DNA from: Ampullaceana balthica
Lineage: Eukaryota > Mollusca > Gastropoda > Lymnaeidae
DNA length: 64,000 bases
Assembly: GCA_944989445.1 (NCBI GenBank)
Contig: CALYLW010000058.1
Span: 186,001-250,000, forward strand
Direction of reading: 5' to 3'
This document shows positions 36,828 through 50,600 of the stretch, in pieces. Numbering within the stretch: position 1 is the first letter of the stretch; each line of letters begins with the position of its first letter. Under the pieces are notes generated by a model. The model made no database searches. It saw nothing but the letters and a program-made list of their open reading frames with translations, and had not been told where the DNA came from. The translations under genes and the position numbers were made by a program.

Positions 36828-38553
36828 TATGTCAAAAGGTGGACAATAGTTTTTAAAATAATATTTTGTTTTGTGTGGCATTTTTTATTCTTATATTATT
36901 AATTATAAATATTCAGGGAATTTATTATTTTTTTAAATCTGCAGTAATTAACCACAATGTCAGACTTTTTGTAATTTATTTATAAAAAAAATTAACAGCA
37001 TTATTGTATTTTCTCAATTTCTAATATACATTTATGTTATATACTTATTGGAACTTCCTAAAAACTCTTTGAATTGATTTTATATAATAAAGAAAAGTAT
37101 ACTTTGTTTTTAGATGTAAATTAAAATTTGTAAAAACCTTACCCATTGTTTCAACAAGGAATTATAGTCTTATTACTCAACTTTTTAACCAGGAAAACAA
37201 ATCTGGTACTCTTAGGCATGCAATCTAGAGTGATATTTAACACTAATGATATTTAACACTAATGATATTTAACACTAAAGTATGTTTTCAAATCATTTTG
37301 TAGTTTATTTTGCACTAAATTATTACATTTTAAAATATAGCAATATGAAAAATTTTGCATTAGTACATTGTGTAATCAACATTGCTGTCACTGCATCAAT
37401 CATTCATGCTTACTTAATAAGTTGTTTAATTTGAAATATCATTACAGTTAAAATATTTTAAAGGAAATGATTACTATAAATTAAGTATAATTTTCATACT
37501 TTCTAATGCAGAATAAAACTTCTTTCAGGCATTTAAATAAAAGCATTCAATTGAAAATTATAATTTATTCTGCACCAATTGAATAGTGGTTGATGAGATT
37601 TAAATATTCTAGAATACTAAGGAAGAACTATGTACACACATGAAAAATTCTTCATAATGAATTTTTTGGCCCATAAAATTCCATATTTTTGGGACCTAAT
37701 TCTTTTTGCATTAACTTTTCCATTAGACAATATACGCATCAAACATTCACACTTACATTAAAAAAAAACAAATAAATGCTTAGCCTCCAATGACTAGATT
37801 TTAACTTTAGGGAAATTATATTTATCTGATACCTTGTTTCAGGGATAAGTTAATAGCCAAAGAAAAGTGGGTCAAAGCATAATCCAAAGAAATTGTTTAA
37901 ATTTTAATTGATTTTGGCATTTAGGTTGAACAATGTTTGATGAATTCTGGTTTAAAATTTTTTTTCATAGTTAGAATAAAAAAAATAAATTTAAAATAAA
38001 ATTGGGGCAGTTAAAAGCTAATACTGAAAATGCAGTTATTTATGTAGAATAGCTGTGAAAAACATGGGAATCCATTTTAAGTTCTTATACTTTCTCTCAC
38101 AGGAAGAAACTAAATGTTTGAACACAATAGATAATTTTAAAAATTCTTCATCTCATTTTTATATTTTTTAAATCATAAGTGTACAATTTAAATATTTTAG
38201 TAACCTGTACATTTAAATGTTACTTTTGAAATTAAAAGTTTTACAAAATCTCCATTTCTAATTAACTATTTTTTAAAATACAAATGTGTGTAGAGAAATG
38301 TTACATTTTATCCACAAAATGCAATAATAAATGCAGTATTCTTATAATAAGTCGACTTTCAAAATAAAACCATGCAACTGTAAAACAACAAATAACTGAG
38401 TGTTTAGGAAAAAAAAAGAATTACATTTTTAAATTAAAAGGCTGTCCTACAATAATACATGCCAATATCAAATAATTCCAGGCCATATATTGAAATAACC
38501 ATTTTAAAGCATCAACAATTGTTGTTTTTTGTTGAAGCAGGGGAAATGTAACT
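36828..38553. other. AT-rich region between convergent genes
   Basis: This contains the 3' flanks of the plus-strand death-domain gene and the minus-strand DHTKD1 gene. A three-copy TAATGATATTTAACAC repeat lies at 37230-37278. Nothing coding is visible. Confidence 0.6.
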
Positions 38554-38655
38554 TTATGAGAAAGTTTTGTTCATTAATTCAACAATCTCCTGCTTGTGAA
38601 GTTCACTAATGCCAACAGCTGGTGTTCCAAGAACTTGCCTACCCACATATTTTAG
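38554..38655 (-). CDS. DHTKD1: DHTKD1 terminal exon
   Basis: 33 residues from LKYVGRQ through PAVGIS to NKTFS, then TAA. Acceptor CTTTCCAG at 38656. The ending matches the family C-terminus. Confidence 0.95.
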   Translation of the reverse strand, partial: LKYVGRQVLGTPAVGISELHKQEIVELMNKTFS

Positions 38656-41600
38656 CTGGAAAGAAAGAAAATACAAATTATAAAGTATAATAAAAATTAT
38701 AAATATAAAATTAATTTATATTTGTCTTAGGGGCCGGGCCGTCCATAAATGACGTCACGCAATTTTGACCGATTTTTCACCCCCTCCCCCCCCTCGTCAT
38801 GCGTTGTCACAAAAAGTTAGACCCCCCCTCCAAAAATACGTCACAAAGCTTTGACAAAGAAAACAACTTATTTTCTATTTGAAAATGAGTATGTTTCAAA
38901 TAATTTTTTGTCATTTAATTATTTATTTAGTGTATGTCTACATTGTAATATCTTAATACGCGTGAAGCTATGTAAAACGGCATTAAATAAATAGTAAGCC
39001 AGTGCTTCTCAAACTTGTTCGTATTAGACGACTGGCAGGTATTTTTTTAATGCATTTCACCAGGTACCGGTGCATTCTTTTCCCGTTTTGACGTGATTTT
39101 CCCTGTACTCACGTGATAGCAAAATGAGCCCCTACATGGCTTAAAGCCCTATAACATTAAGTGTGATTTTCGGCTTGTTTTATATAATATATATTGATTT
39201 TTTAAAAAATTTGTCTAGTTGCCAAGGCATAGCAAGACAGCTAACGAACATTGCAGCTGTAATTTCAAAAACCATTTGATGTGATTAACCTTCGCGATTA
39301 AGCTCGCGAATAATAATAATAATAATAAATTGATAATTTATATAGCGCTGTATCCCAGTAAGGAACTGACTATGTGACTATTGATATTACAAGGATCATT
39401 TCATTGTTGATAAACCAAGAATATATAGATACAAGACGATTCCTCAAATTGATTTCGATCTTATAATGACAGTTTTCCTGCTATGTATATGCACATCAAA
39501 GGCATTTGATCTAAAATTACCACATTGATATCAAATCTCATGTTTTCTAAAAATTATTTGGTATGCGCTGGAAGAGGAATATGGCGAGTACTGTACAAAC
39601 CCCACATTTGTGCAGGAAAGTAGGGTGTCATCTTGTGCGTCGCAAAATACAGTAATACTGCAAGTTGAAGATTGAAAAATACTATGACATTAATAAAATA
39701 TCCAATGTTATCATAACTTTTTACTCCGAAGCTCACGAGTTTTTCTTTTTCTTTTTTTTCTTTTTTTTTGGTTGTATGGACGAGGAGGCGTGTTTAAATT
39801 CTTGCATTCTCTTGTGGAATTTATAAACTAACTAGCAGACCCGTCGTGCATTGCAACGATCTCAGTAAAAAGGAATACATATACGTAGATAAAAAAAAGG
39901 AATTACATTAAGGGTCAACGGGCCTATCAGTTTAACATATGAAGTTAAAAATCTGTTCATTTCAATCAATTTCATAACAAATATATTTATCTATATTTAT
40001 CAATATCGTGTAAAATTGAATGGGGAATACAATATTAAAATTTAGTAAAAAACACATTTAGGGCCCCCAGTCCCGAGGAAATGGAAATTAGCAGTTCAGT
40101 GCCCTTTAGTAATTTAATTTAGGCTCTTAACTTTTTATATACCGAGTTTGGTCAAAATCCAGTTATTTTCTCATTATCTAACACTTAAAAGTGTGACACC
40201 CCCCCCCCGGTGTGTGACCTCATTTATGGACGGCCCCTTATCTTTTAATTTTGTAATTAACTGCAAATTACATGTACTTCACACCCTCATATGACAAAAC
40301 ATTCACTATTTTAAAACCAGTTTTCATCATAAGGCTTTAGAATAAGGCAAAATGTTATCTTAAAATTTAAAGATACAGTTCTGCAAGAATCTGATTTCTG
40401 AGCTTCTTAAGAAAGTTACAGGTACTCACCACCTCACTAGCTTTTATGTTTGGTTACAAAAAAGTTTTAAAATCTACATGTAGTATGTAGACCTTTTTTG
40501 ATTGACAGAAAGTCTTTTAAAAGTTATTAAAAAATTACATTTTCCCAACAAACCAAGTTTTACCCTGCACAAAACTGTGTTACAAGACAGACTTACGTTG
40601 CAGCCAACAAGATTGTGAAACCGAGATGAAACGAATGTCCAAGCTCCCATATTTCTGTGCTCTTCTTGACTCCAGATAAACTCCTTAGCTTTAGGGTACA
40701 GATTCAGGACACCTTGTAATTCACTGGTTGGAAATGGGCAAAGACTCTGGGAATTTACAAAACATTTTTTTAAAAATTCAATGATAGAAGGTGATTTACA
40801 ATTTCAAAGTCGTTAATATTTAAAGCAAATTACCCTATTTTCAATTAGAGAATACATGTCTAATACAAAGTTTTACATATCCTGCACACAATGTCCTTAA
40901 TATGGGTGCATCTTATGTAAAATAATTTTTATACAGTTGCATATTATAATTAGGTGCGTCTTATTTGATTGAAAATATAGTGATAAAAAATAACCAATAG
41001 ATTTGTTATTTATCATAGATGAATTATCTTTTTTTAAAAAATATACTTTCATTTGCATAAATGAACTAGCTTATATACCCCATAAAAAAATGGCTAGAAA
41101 TAAATTATGAAAGTTGCATTGCATGAACGTCCTTTCTTCTATAGTTGCTTGATAAAATATATAGTATAATCAGCATCCTTCCGTCTCGCGACATGATGTT
41201 ACATCACCATGGGGTTGGGTTGCATTTCCTCGTGTGGCTGTGTAGTCCTATCCTAGAGTGAGTCTACCACAGCTTTTGCACACATGTTCTGTGCTTCACA
41301 ATGTTTTGGCCTTTCTCCTAGCTATTCTGTATGTAGCCCCCTCCATCCTTCACTCCTCTGCTAGTATAATGCCCTCTTTTGCAACTGTGCGCCACGTAGA
41401 TCGATTTTCTGCCTTACAATCCCAATTCCTTGTGCTTATTCTGGCTGCTTTCATGTCTCTCTGGCAGACATCTTAAAATCAGAGACATGGGCGATCTGTC
41501 TTCCTCTTTCCCGATGCCAGTTCTCCATATAGGAGGTCCTTGGGGATACGACCCGGCTCATTCTTTTAACATGTCCTAGCCATCTCAGGCGTTTTTCACA

Positions 41601-44600
41601 AAGGATTGAGAACATGCTTTGGGTATTGGCACGCATCAAAACCTCACTATTTGGCCATTTAATGCCAAGGATGTGACGCAGGCATCTCAAGTGGAAGCTA
41701 TTAAGCTTGCGGTCATGTGTAAGTGGTCCATGTCTAGCTCCTGTATAGCAGCATACTGATGATGCATGCTCGATAGACACACAGTTTGGTTTTCTCCGTT
41801 AGCTTGGTGTTTTTCCAAAGCTGTTTATTTAGTTTAGCCATTGTAGCAGCTGCCTTGCCAATTCTACTGTTAATTTATTCCTTGATGGACAGTGAATTGG
41901 AGACCTTGGACCCCAAGTAGGTGAAGCGGTCCACAACCTACAAGTTTTCATTGTCGATATTGATGGTAGGAGGAGAACATGTGTCTTGGGTCATGATGTT
42001 TGTCTTTTTTAAGCTGGTTTGCGGACGAAATTATTTGCAGGCAATGGAGAAGCTTGACACGAGTTGTTGCAAACCAGTTTCTGTGTGTGCTATCAGTGCA
42101 GCAGCATCCGCAAAAAGTAGCTCGTGAATTAGGACATCTGTCGTTTTGGTTTTTGGCTCGGAGGCCAGCAGTGTTGAAAATTCCTCCATCAGCTCTGGTG
42201 TATAACCAGATTCCATCTCTGCTATCCTTGAATGCGTTGACAAATAAGCAATCCAGTAATTCAAAAGAATTTATTTCAATTATTGCTAATACTATTTTTT
42301 ATCTATGTTTCTGTTACTATGTTTTACCCACAAATGTTTCTCTCTCCTTGATCTAAATTAATATTTCAATGTTCCACCCCTATTAGTCCACAGATTTGCT
42401 ACATCAACAATATATTCAAATTCCCATAAAACAACATAAAATATAATGCACTAAGAGAACTCAAGTTATTTATTGTATTACTCTCTAAATGTGCTTGGGT
42501 TGTTTATATAGCTTCAGTCAGTCAGTAATGAGGGTAATAATATAATAGATTGCCAAAAATTGTCTAAACTCTGGCTGATTTTAAAGAAAATAATGAGGGT
42601 GAGACTGCAACCAGGCTTTTAAATTAGTAAATGTATAACCTATAACATATAAACAGGGTATGAAATGGACTCTACTGGACTCATTGGATTTCACCGCAGC
42701 TAAGTTTTTTTATTCTTTCGTTATTTTCGTTTTATTTGTGTACTATTTGTTTGTTGAGGAATGCTCTTTACCGAAATGTTCGCTATTTTGTTACGTCCTG
42801 TCAGGCTAACTCATACCCTATTTAAATGTTATACTTTGGCTGATTTTAAGCAGTTCATGCTTATAAAATGAAATTTTAAGCAGTATGAATTCATCGATTT
42901 TGTGTGCAAGGGTATAATATAGAAAAAGTCATTTTGCCAAACGATAATCGCAAGACAATGATTTTGAGTGTTTAAATTTACTCTTAAGGAAAATAATTGA
43001 GCTTCATCATAAAATATACATATATAAATAATGTAAAAAAATCCAAGCAACGTCTTCGTATAAATACTTTTTTCTTACCTCTAATCTAATAAAAGCTATA
43101 TTCTTAACTCCCCTACTTTCTCTTTCATTGCAAAGAGAATAGTAATGTTTGCCAGAACAGAAAACAAGTTTTGTAACATCTGAAGGAGATACATCAGGAT
43201 CAAGCAACACAGGCTGAAAGTGAGTGCCTGGTTCCATGTCAGACAGAGATGAGGTAGCAGCAGGCAATCGTAGAATAAGCTTTGGAGCAGCAACAACCAT
43301 TGGTTTGCGAAAGTTACGAACCATCTGAAGGAATAATTTGAATTTCATGAAAAAAAGAAACATTTTGTTATCAACCCTATTTTCTAATGGCTTCCATTAT
43401 ATTGATTTTTAATAAGAAAATAATCATTGATTAAATTTTGAATGAGAGGAAGAAGAAGTAATTCTAAAGAATTTAAATTTTGATTCGTTGATAGTTCAAC
43501 CCATATTTGATGCTAATCATATACTGTGTACCAAGCACTAGACTTTACCTGTCTTCTAAGCAGATGAAAATACTGGGCTGGGGTGGTGGGATTGACAATT
43601 TGAATGTTTACATCATCACCATCTACTTCATCTTCCCGGCTGTCACATTGCTACAATAAAAGACAATTTGAATGTTTACATCATCACCATCTACTTCATC
43701 TTCCAGGCTGTCACATTACTACAATAAAAGACAATTTTAAAACTATTTTTTTAAACATTACAGACGCTCACTCCCATTCTGTGCAGAAGATTCTGGCGTC
43801 CTTCTTTCTAATTAGAATGCACAGACCACAGCTATAAGGGGATTGTGTGGCACAATTCCCAGTCACCATTGTTTCCCAAACAAGTGTAAGGTACCCATTC
43901 GGAGCTGGGTGGACTCGGGGGCACCCTTAGCCATGGGAACAAGCCCCTTCCTTCAAAGATATTAGAACCCAGAACTTTGGTATGCCAGGCAAGCGCTGCT
44001 ATCATTAATTAATTTAGAAAGATAACCAGCATTGTTCTGTAGAGCACTAAATTCATTTAAAAAAGGAAATCTCCATTATCACAAAGTCCCTCACTACAGT
44101 CTAACTTTTATGGTACATTTTTAATAACGCAATAAATGAAAAATTGATGTATTGAAATTGAACTCCCAGAATTCCTTTATTTATTAGTATTTAAGCCCTA
44201 TTCGGGATTAAAAGAAAACAAATCTTCTTGAATTATTAATAACAGGGTTTGACCCTATATGCTCATATGGTCATCTTGCAAAATACCTGTAAAATGCCTT
44301 ACCTGTAAAATGCCTTGCCTGTAAAATGCCTTACCTGTAAAATGTTTTACCTGTAAAATGCTTACCTTTAAAATGCCTTACCTGTAAAATGTTTTACCTG
44401 TAAAATGCCTTACCTGTAAAATGCCTTACCTGTAAAATGCCTTACCTGTAAAATGTCTTAACTGTAAAATGCCTTACCTGTAAAATGTCTTACCTGTAAA
44501 ATGTCTTACCTGTAAAATGCCTTACCTGTAAAATGTCTTACCTGTAAAATGACTTACCTGTAAAAATGTCTTACCTGTAAAATGTCTTACCTGTAAAATG

Positions 44601-47600
44601 TCTTACCTGTAAAATGCCTTACCTGTAAAATGCCTTACCTGTAAAATGTCTTACCTGTAAAATGCCTTACCTGTAAAATGTCTTACCTGTAAAATGCCTT
44701 ACCTGTAAAATGCCTTACCTTTAAAATGCCTTACCTGTAAAATGTTTTACCTGTAAAAAGCGTTCAATCCTACAAGAAGAATGCTCAGGACCAGCTCCAT
44801 CCATGCCATGAGGTAACAACATCACCAAGCCTGACTGAAGGAGCCATTTTACTGAAGGGGAGAGAACAGTTCAGACAACTCAACATTATTTTATTTTAAA
44901 TTGCACAAGAAATGTTTAAAAATTGTTTAAATACAATGAAAGTAATAATTACAACATAGGCCAACTGGTCATTGATTTAAAAATCCTATCTTGAATAAAA
45001 TCTTAATTCAGGTTTATTTGTGTCAGAAATTTAAAAAACTATTTTCTAAAGAAATTTTCTTTTCAATAGTGATAAACCTAAATCAGCAGGGGACAAAGTG
45101 TCTGTGATGGTCTTTATTAGGGGACAGCCAGATATCCGGAATGCCGAATATTCGGACCGGATATCGCGATTTTTGCCACTATTCGGATTCGGCAAATACT
45201 TATGGCAGATCCGGATATTAATGGAGTAAAGAATTTTTGAATTCAAATTAAAGTAATATTAAGAAGTTTATATACAAATATATAAAAAGTAAAAAACAAT
45301 AACCAGTAATCAGTACATTTAACAAGAATGGATAGTGAGAGCGCATTCAGCACAGCAGGGAAGATAAATGATGATAAGCGTTCTCGCTTGTCACTGAACA
45401 AACTTGGGATGTTATTGTTCGTGAAAAAGAATTTGGGTATGACAAACACTTAATTTTTCATAACTTAAAAATTGAAGAAACAAACTACAAACTTAAAGGT
45501 AACAAGTACTGCTGAGTACTATGTTACAAATTACTAGTAACTAGTAACTACTAATTAGTAACTATTTTATTTACTCATGTCATTAAATTATATAGCTGAT
45601 ATATTAATTTAATATTTTAAAAATAATAATTTTATGTTAAAAAATAATAATTTTAAGTTTAATTTGTAATTATTAGTTTAAACTATAAACTTAAAAGTTA
45701 AACAGGAGCCTTGGAAACTGGGACAGGCTGAGTGTTGGCTTTTGTTTTTAACTTCTTTGTCAGTGACTAGTACGCTTACAGCAGTCAATTATTCTTCATT
45801 ATCTTATCTATACAGACGCTCCTTCTATACAGAAGATTAATGCGTCCACAGACCATTCCGGTCTGTTGGCAAGTGATGCAGCATTCACAGGCCTCTGCTA
45901 TAAGGGTTCCACGCATTACCCAGCCGCTTTTGTTAGGTACCCATTCGGAGCTGGATGGACTCAGGGACGCCCTAGGCCACGGGAACAAATCTTTGCCTTC
46001 ACAAGGATTTGAACCCGCGACCATCGGTACACCAGCCGAGCGCGCATGCCACTCGACCACCGTGCCCCTAATTACTGTGTACTTATATGATATAAGTTAT
46101 ATCATTGTAATAATTTTATATTCTTTGTTGTTTTTTTCAGTTGAACTTTAAATGACAGCTGCAATTGTGATTTTATTTGTGAACTTAAAAATAAAAATGT
46201 TGCTTGTCTCTTTAACACATGTTATATCTTATTCAGTCTTATAATTTTAAAACTCTACTCTATTGTGAATATTATAATTATACAAAATAAGTTAAATAAA
46301 AAATTAAGTTATACATTAAATTATTAATATAGAACAAAATAAACAAATTAACAAGCGTTGATTATGAAATCATTCAAAGCCATGTAAAATATAGTAAAAC
46401 AATTTGAATACGAGAAAAAAATATTAAGTTAAAAATATTACTCTACTACGTAAGATAATAAACTAAGTTAACTGACAGCATTTTAAATGTGAATCGTCTG
46501 AATAAAAGGACAGTTTTTATCATGGCTCTAGATCACGACTTCTTGTACACCACACTACACACTCAGTACAACAATATTCGCTTGGTACACACTACAAAGT
46601 TCGCTGAACTTCGTTCACGTTCGTTCATTCAATTCATTGTAAAATGTTCATCGTTGACGTTGACAGTGTCACAAAGTGTCATTTTAGATGGCAGCTACTA
46701 TTCATTTGTTGGATAATAAATAATTTAATAAATAGTATTAAATTCTAGATATAAAATAGAAAAGTACACCCTCTTAGCTCTTACACTTAAATGTGGAGAT
46801 ATCAATTCCGAATTCAGCAAATATTAGGGCCAAACTATCCGGATCCAGCAAATAGTAAAAAACCCTATCCGGCTGTTCCCTAGTCTTTATATTATTATTA
46901 GATCAATGTCTTACATTCTCCGGCAGTGACATACGTGTCTATGATGGTCTGTGCTGCATTGAAGAAATCCCCAAACTGTGCTTCCCATATAAACAATGTG
47001 TTGGGGTCGTCAACACTCATGCCATACTCAAAGCCCAAAACACCTTCTTCTGACAGGACACTGTTGGCAACCTGAGGGAAAATTGAGGTTTTTATATGGG
47101 AACAAAGAATGAAATTTCCAAGTTAACATAGAATAACTGGTTATAGTTATAGGTATCTGCAAGTTTGTTGTTGATCTAAGCTAAAGCTACAATTTGTGTT
47201 TGAGGTGGATATATGATCATATTAATATTAATGGGGATTTAGGCTCAAGTTTGATGTTGATCTAGGATCAAGTTTGATGTTGATGGAGGATCAAGTTTGT
47301 TGAGGATCAAGGATCAAGTTTGATGTTGATCTAGGATCAAGTTTGATGTTGATCTAGGATCAAGTTTGTTGAGGATCTAGGATCAAGTTTGTTGAGGATC
47401 TAGGATCAAGTTTGTTGAGGATCTAGGATCAAGTTTGTTGTTGATCTAGGATCACGTTTGTTGAGGATCTAGGATTAATAATGTAAGAAAGAACATTTTC
47501 TCTAAACATTACTTTGTGAATGGGCAAGCATGAACACACTATGTCCCAAATATATTCACCTTAAAAAAATATCAAAACAGAGACCTAACAAAATCAACAA

Positions 47601-50600
47601 TCACAGTTGTTCAGATCTGCTGGTTCTCATAAGTTGAGACCCGCTGACTCACACCCTTTACTGGTCCCCTCGTTCTAGTAAAATGACAGGAATCTTGACA
47701 CATAGTGGACCAAGTGGACCAATAATGAGACAATAGAACATTAACTTTAGTTTCCCCTAGCTCAGCCTATAAAATAATGCACTGGACATGATTTGTCCTC
47801 TTTTAAACAAAAGTCGCTTGATTAGAGCCTGGCTAGCTATGTTAGTTTTGAAGTTTGCCCTGAATTAGCTAGCCAGTAAAGTAAAGTCAGCTGGTGTCAG
47901 AGTATCAGTAAGTCAAAGAGCTCAGTATTGTTTAGTGAGCAGATAGCGGTCAGTTGACTTGACTGACTCTAGCAAAGATAGGGGCAGATAGCGGTCAGTT
48001 GAGTTGACTGACCCTAGCAAAGATAGGGGCTGATAGCGGTCAGTTGACTTAACTGACCCTAGCAAAGATAGGGGCTGATAGGGGGGGGGGCTGATGGGGG
48101 GACTGATGTGTTACCAGACCAATGTACATCAGTACAACCTGAATCATTTGTGAGAGTGGGGTGGGAGTCACTCTTGTCTTCTAGACCCAATACGAGGACA
48201 CACAGGAGATCACGTGACCAGAGAAGACAACCCCATGGTTGTAATCAGTAGTATTCTTTATATTTACAGTTGAAACATGTTAGATTGTTGTTATTAGTTA
48301 TCTATAGCTACATTAAATAGTCGTTGATAGAGGAAATATTTTTTTATATACAAGGTGTTTATTAAATGTTATTTTCTGACTGGTGACAGAAGGGTTGGTA
48401 ACTTTTGTTTAAGAACTACACTAACATAGGTCAAAATAGTGTAAGAACTATACTAACATAGGTCAAAATAGTGTGAGAACTATACTAACATAGGTCAAAA
48501 TAGTGTAAGAACTATACTAACATAGGTCAAAATAGTGTAAGAACTACACTAACATAGGTCAAAATAGTGTCAGAACTACACTAACATAGGTCAAAATAGT
48601 GTGAGAACTACACTAACATAGGTCAAAATAGTGTGAGAACTACACTAACATAGGTCAAAATAGTGTGAGAACTACACTAACATAGGTCAAAATAGTGTGA
48701 GAACTACACTAACATAGGTCAAAATAGTGTAAGAACTACACTAACATAGGTCAAAATAGTGTAAGAACTACACTAACATAGGTCAAAATAGTGTGAGAAC
48801 TACACTAACATAGGTCAAAATAGTGTGAGAACTACACTAACATAGGTCAAAATAGTGTGAGAACTACACTAACATAAGTCAAAATAGTGTAAGAACTACA
48901 CTAACATAGGTCAAAATAGTGTAAGAACTACACTAACATAAGTCAAAATAGTGTAAGAACTACACTAACATAGGTCAAAAAAGTGTAAGAACTACACTAA
49001 CATAGGTCAAAATAGTGTAAGAACTACACTAACATAGGTCAAAATAGTGTAAGAACTACACTAACATAGGTCAAAATAGTGTAAGAACTACACTAACATA
49101 GGTCAAAATAGTGTGAGAACTACACTAACATAGGTCAAAATAGTGTGAGAACTACACTAACATAGGTCAAAATAGTGTGAGAACTACATTAACATAGGTC
49201 AAAATAGTGTAAGAACTACACTAACATAAGTCAAAATAGTGTAAGAACTACACTAACGTAGGTCAAAATAGTGTAAGAACTACACTAACATAGGTCAAAA
49301 TAGTGTAAGAACTACACTAACATAGGTCAAAATAGTGTAAGAACTACACTAACATAGGTCAAAATAGTGTGAGAACTACACTAACATAGGTCAAAATAGT
49401 GTAAGAACTACACTAACATAGGTCAAAATAGTGTAAGAACTACACTAACATAGGTCAAAATAGTGTAAGAACTACACTAACATAGGTCAAAAAAGTGTAA
49501 GAACTACACTAACATAGGTCAAAATAGTGTAAGAACTACACTAACATAGGTCAAAATTATATAATTTCAAAGTGAATCATAAGTCATCCAGTGATGAGAC
49601 AAACGGCTTTTTAAAAATAATGGTCACTCCAACAATAATGGTTGGCATGTACCTCAAGGAAATTAGTCTGTGTTGCTGAGATGTCATTGAGTGGTATGTA
49701 GATATCAATAATGGATGTTGGATGAGATGTCATTGAGTGGTATGTAGATATCAATAATGGATGTTGGATGAGATGTCATTGAGTGCTATGTAGATATCAA
49801 TAATGGATGTTGGATGAGATGTCATTGAGTGGTATGTAGATATCAATAATGGATGTTGGATGAGATGTCATTGAGTGGTATGTAGATATCAATAATGGAT
49901 GTTGGATGAGATGTCATTGAGTGCTATGTAGATATCAATAATGGATGTTGGATGAGATGTCATTGAGTGCTATGTAGATATCAATAATGGATGTTGGATG
50001 AGATGTCATTGAGTGCTATGTAGATATCAATAATGGATGTTGGATGAGATGTCATTGAGTGGTATGTAGGCATCAATAATGGATGTTGGATGAGAAAGTT
50101 CCAACAAAACTAACATCAAATAAAATTAACAAATGCTGGTTCAATTCTAAATTTAAAAAAAAACTATGCAAACAAAAAGAAAACTTATTTAAGAAATTTA
50201 AGGCTACCAATTTAAAAAGGATACACAAAAAATACTTAAAGCTTAAACACTTGACACAAAAACTTAGTCGAAATCTCCACAATGAATATATAAACAATGT
50301 AATTTCTAAAGATAACAATAAAAAATTATGGTCCTTTATTAAATCTTTAAAAAAATGGAACCTACAGGAATGGCCACACTAAAAGACCCAAATAATAAAA
50401 CCTATAATGATAATGAAACCAAAGCTAATATCCTCAAAACATATTTTGCATCATAATTTTCGGCCTCAGCTGACAAGGAAGTTTTAATAAATTTAAATAA
50501 AATAGAAGAAATAGGTAACATAACTGTAGACGAGATAGGTATACATTCACTTCTAAAAAACTTAAAAATAAAAACATCTACTGGTCCAGATGAATTGCCT

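Noticed and set aside
45990..46069. Possible functional tRNA gene
   Set aside because: A- and B-boxes are present, but the sequence continues into a SINE body and LINE-like tail and the acceptor stem does not close.
46489..46716. 75-codon plus-strand frame
   Set aside because: Inside the hAT element, with no similarity that I recognise to a transposase; too short to support.
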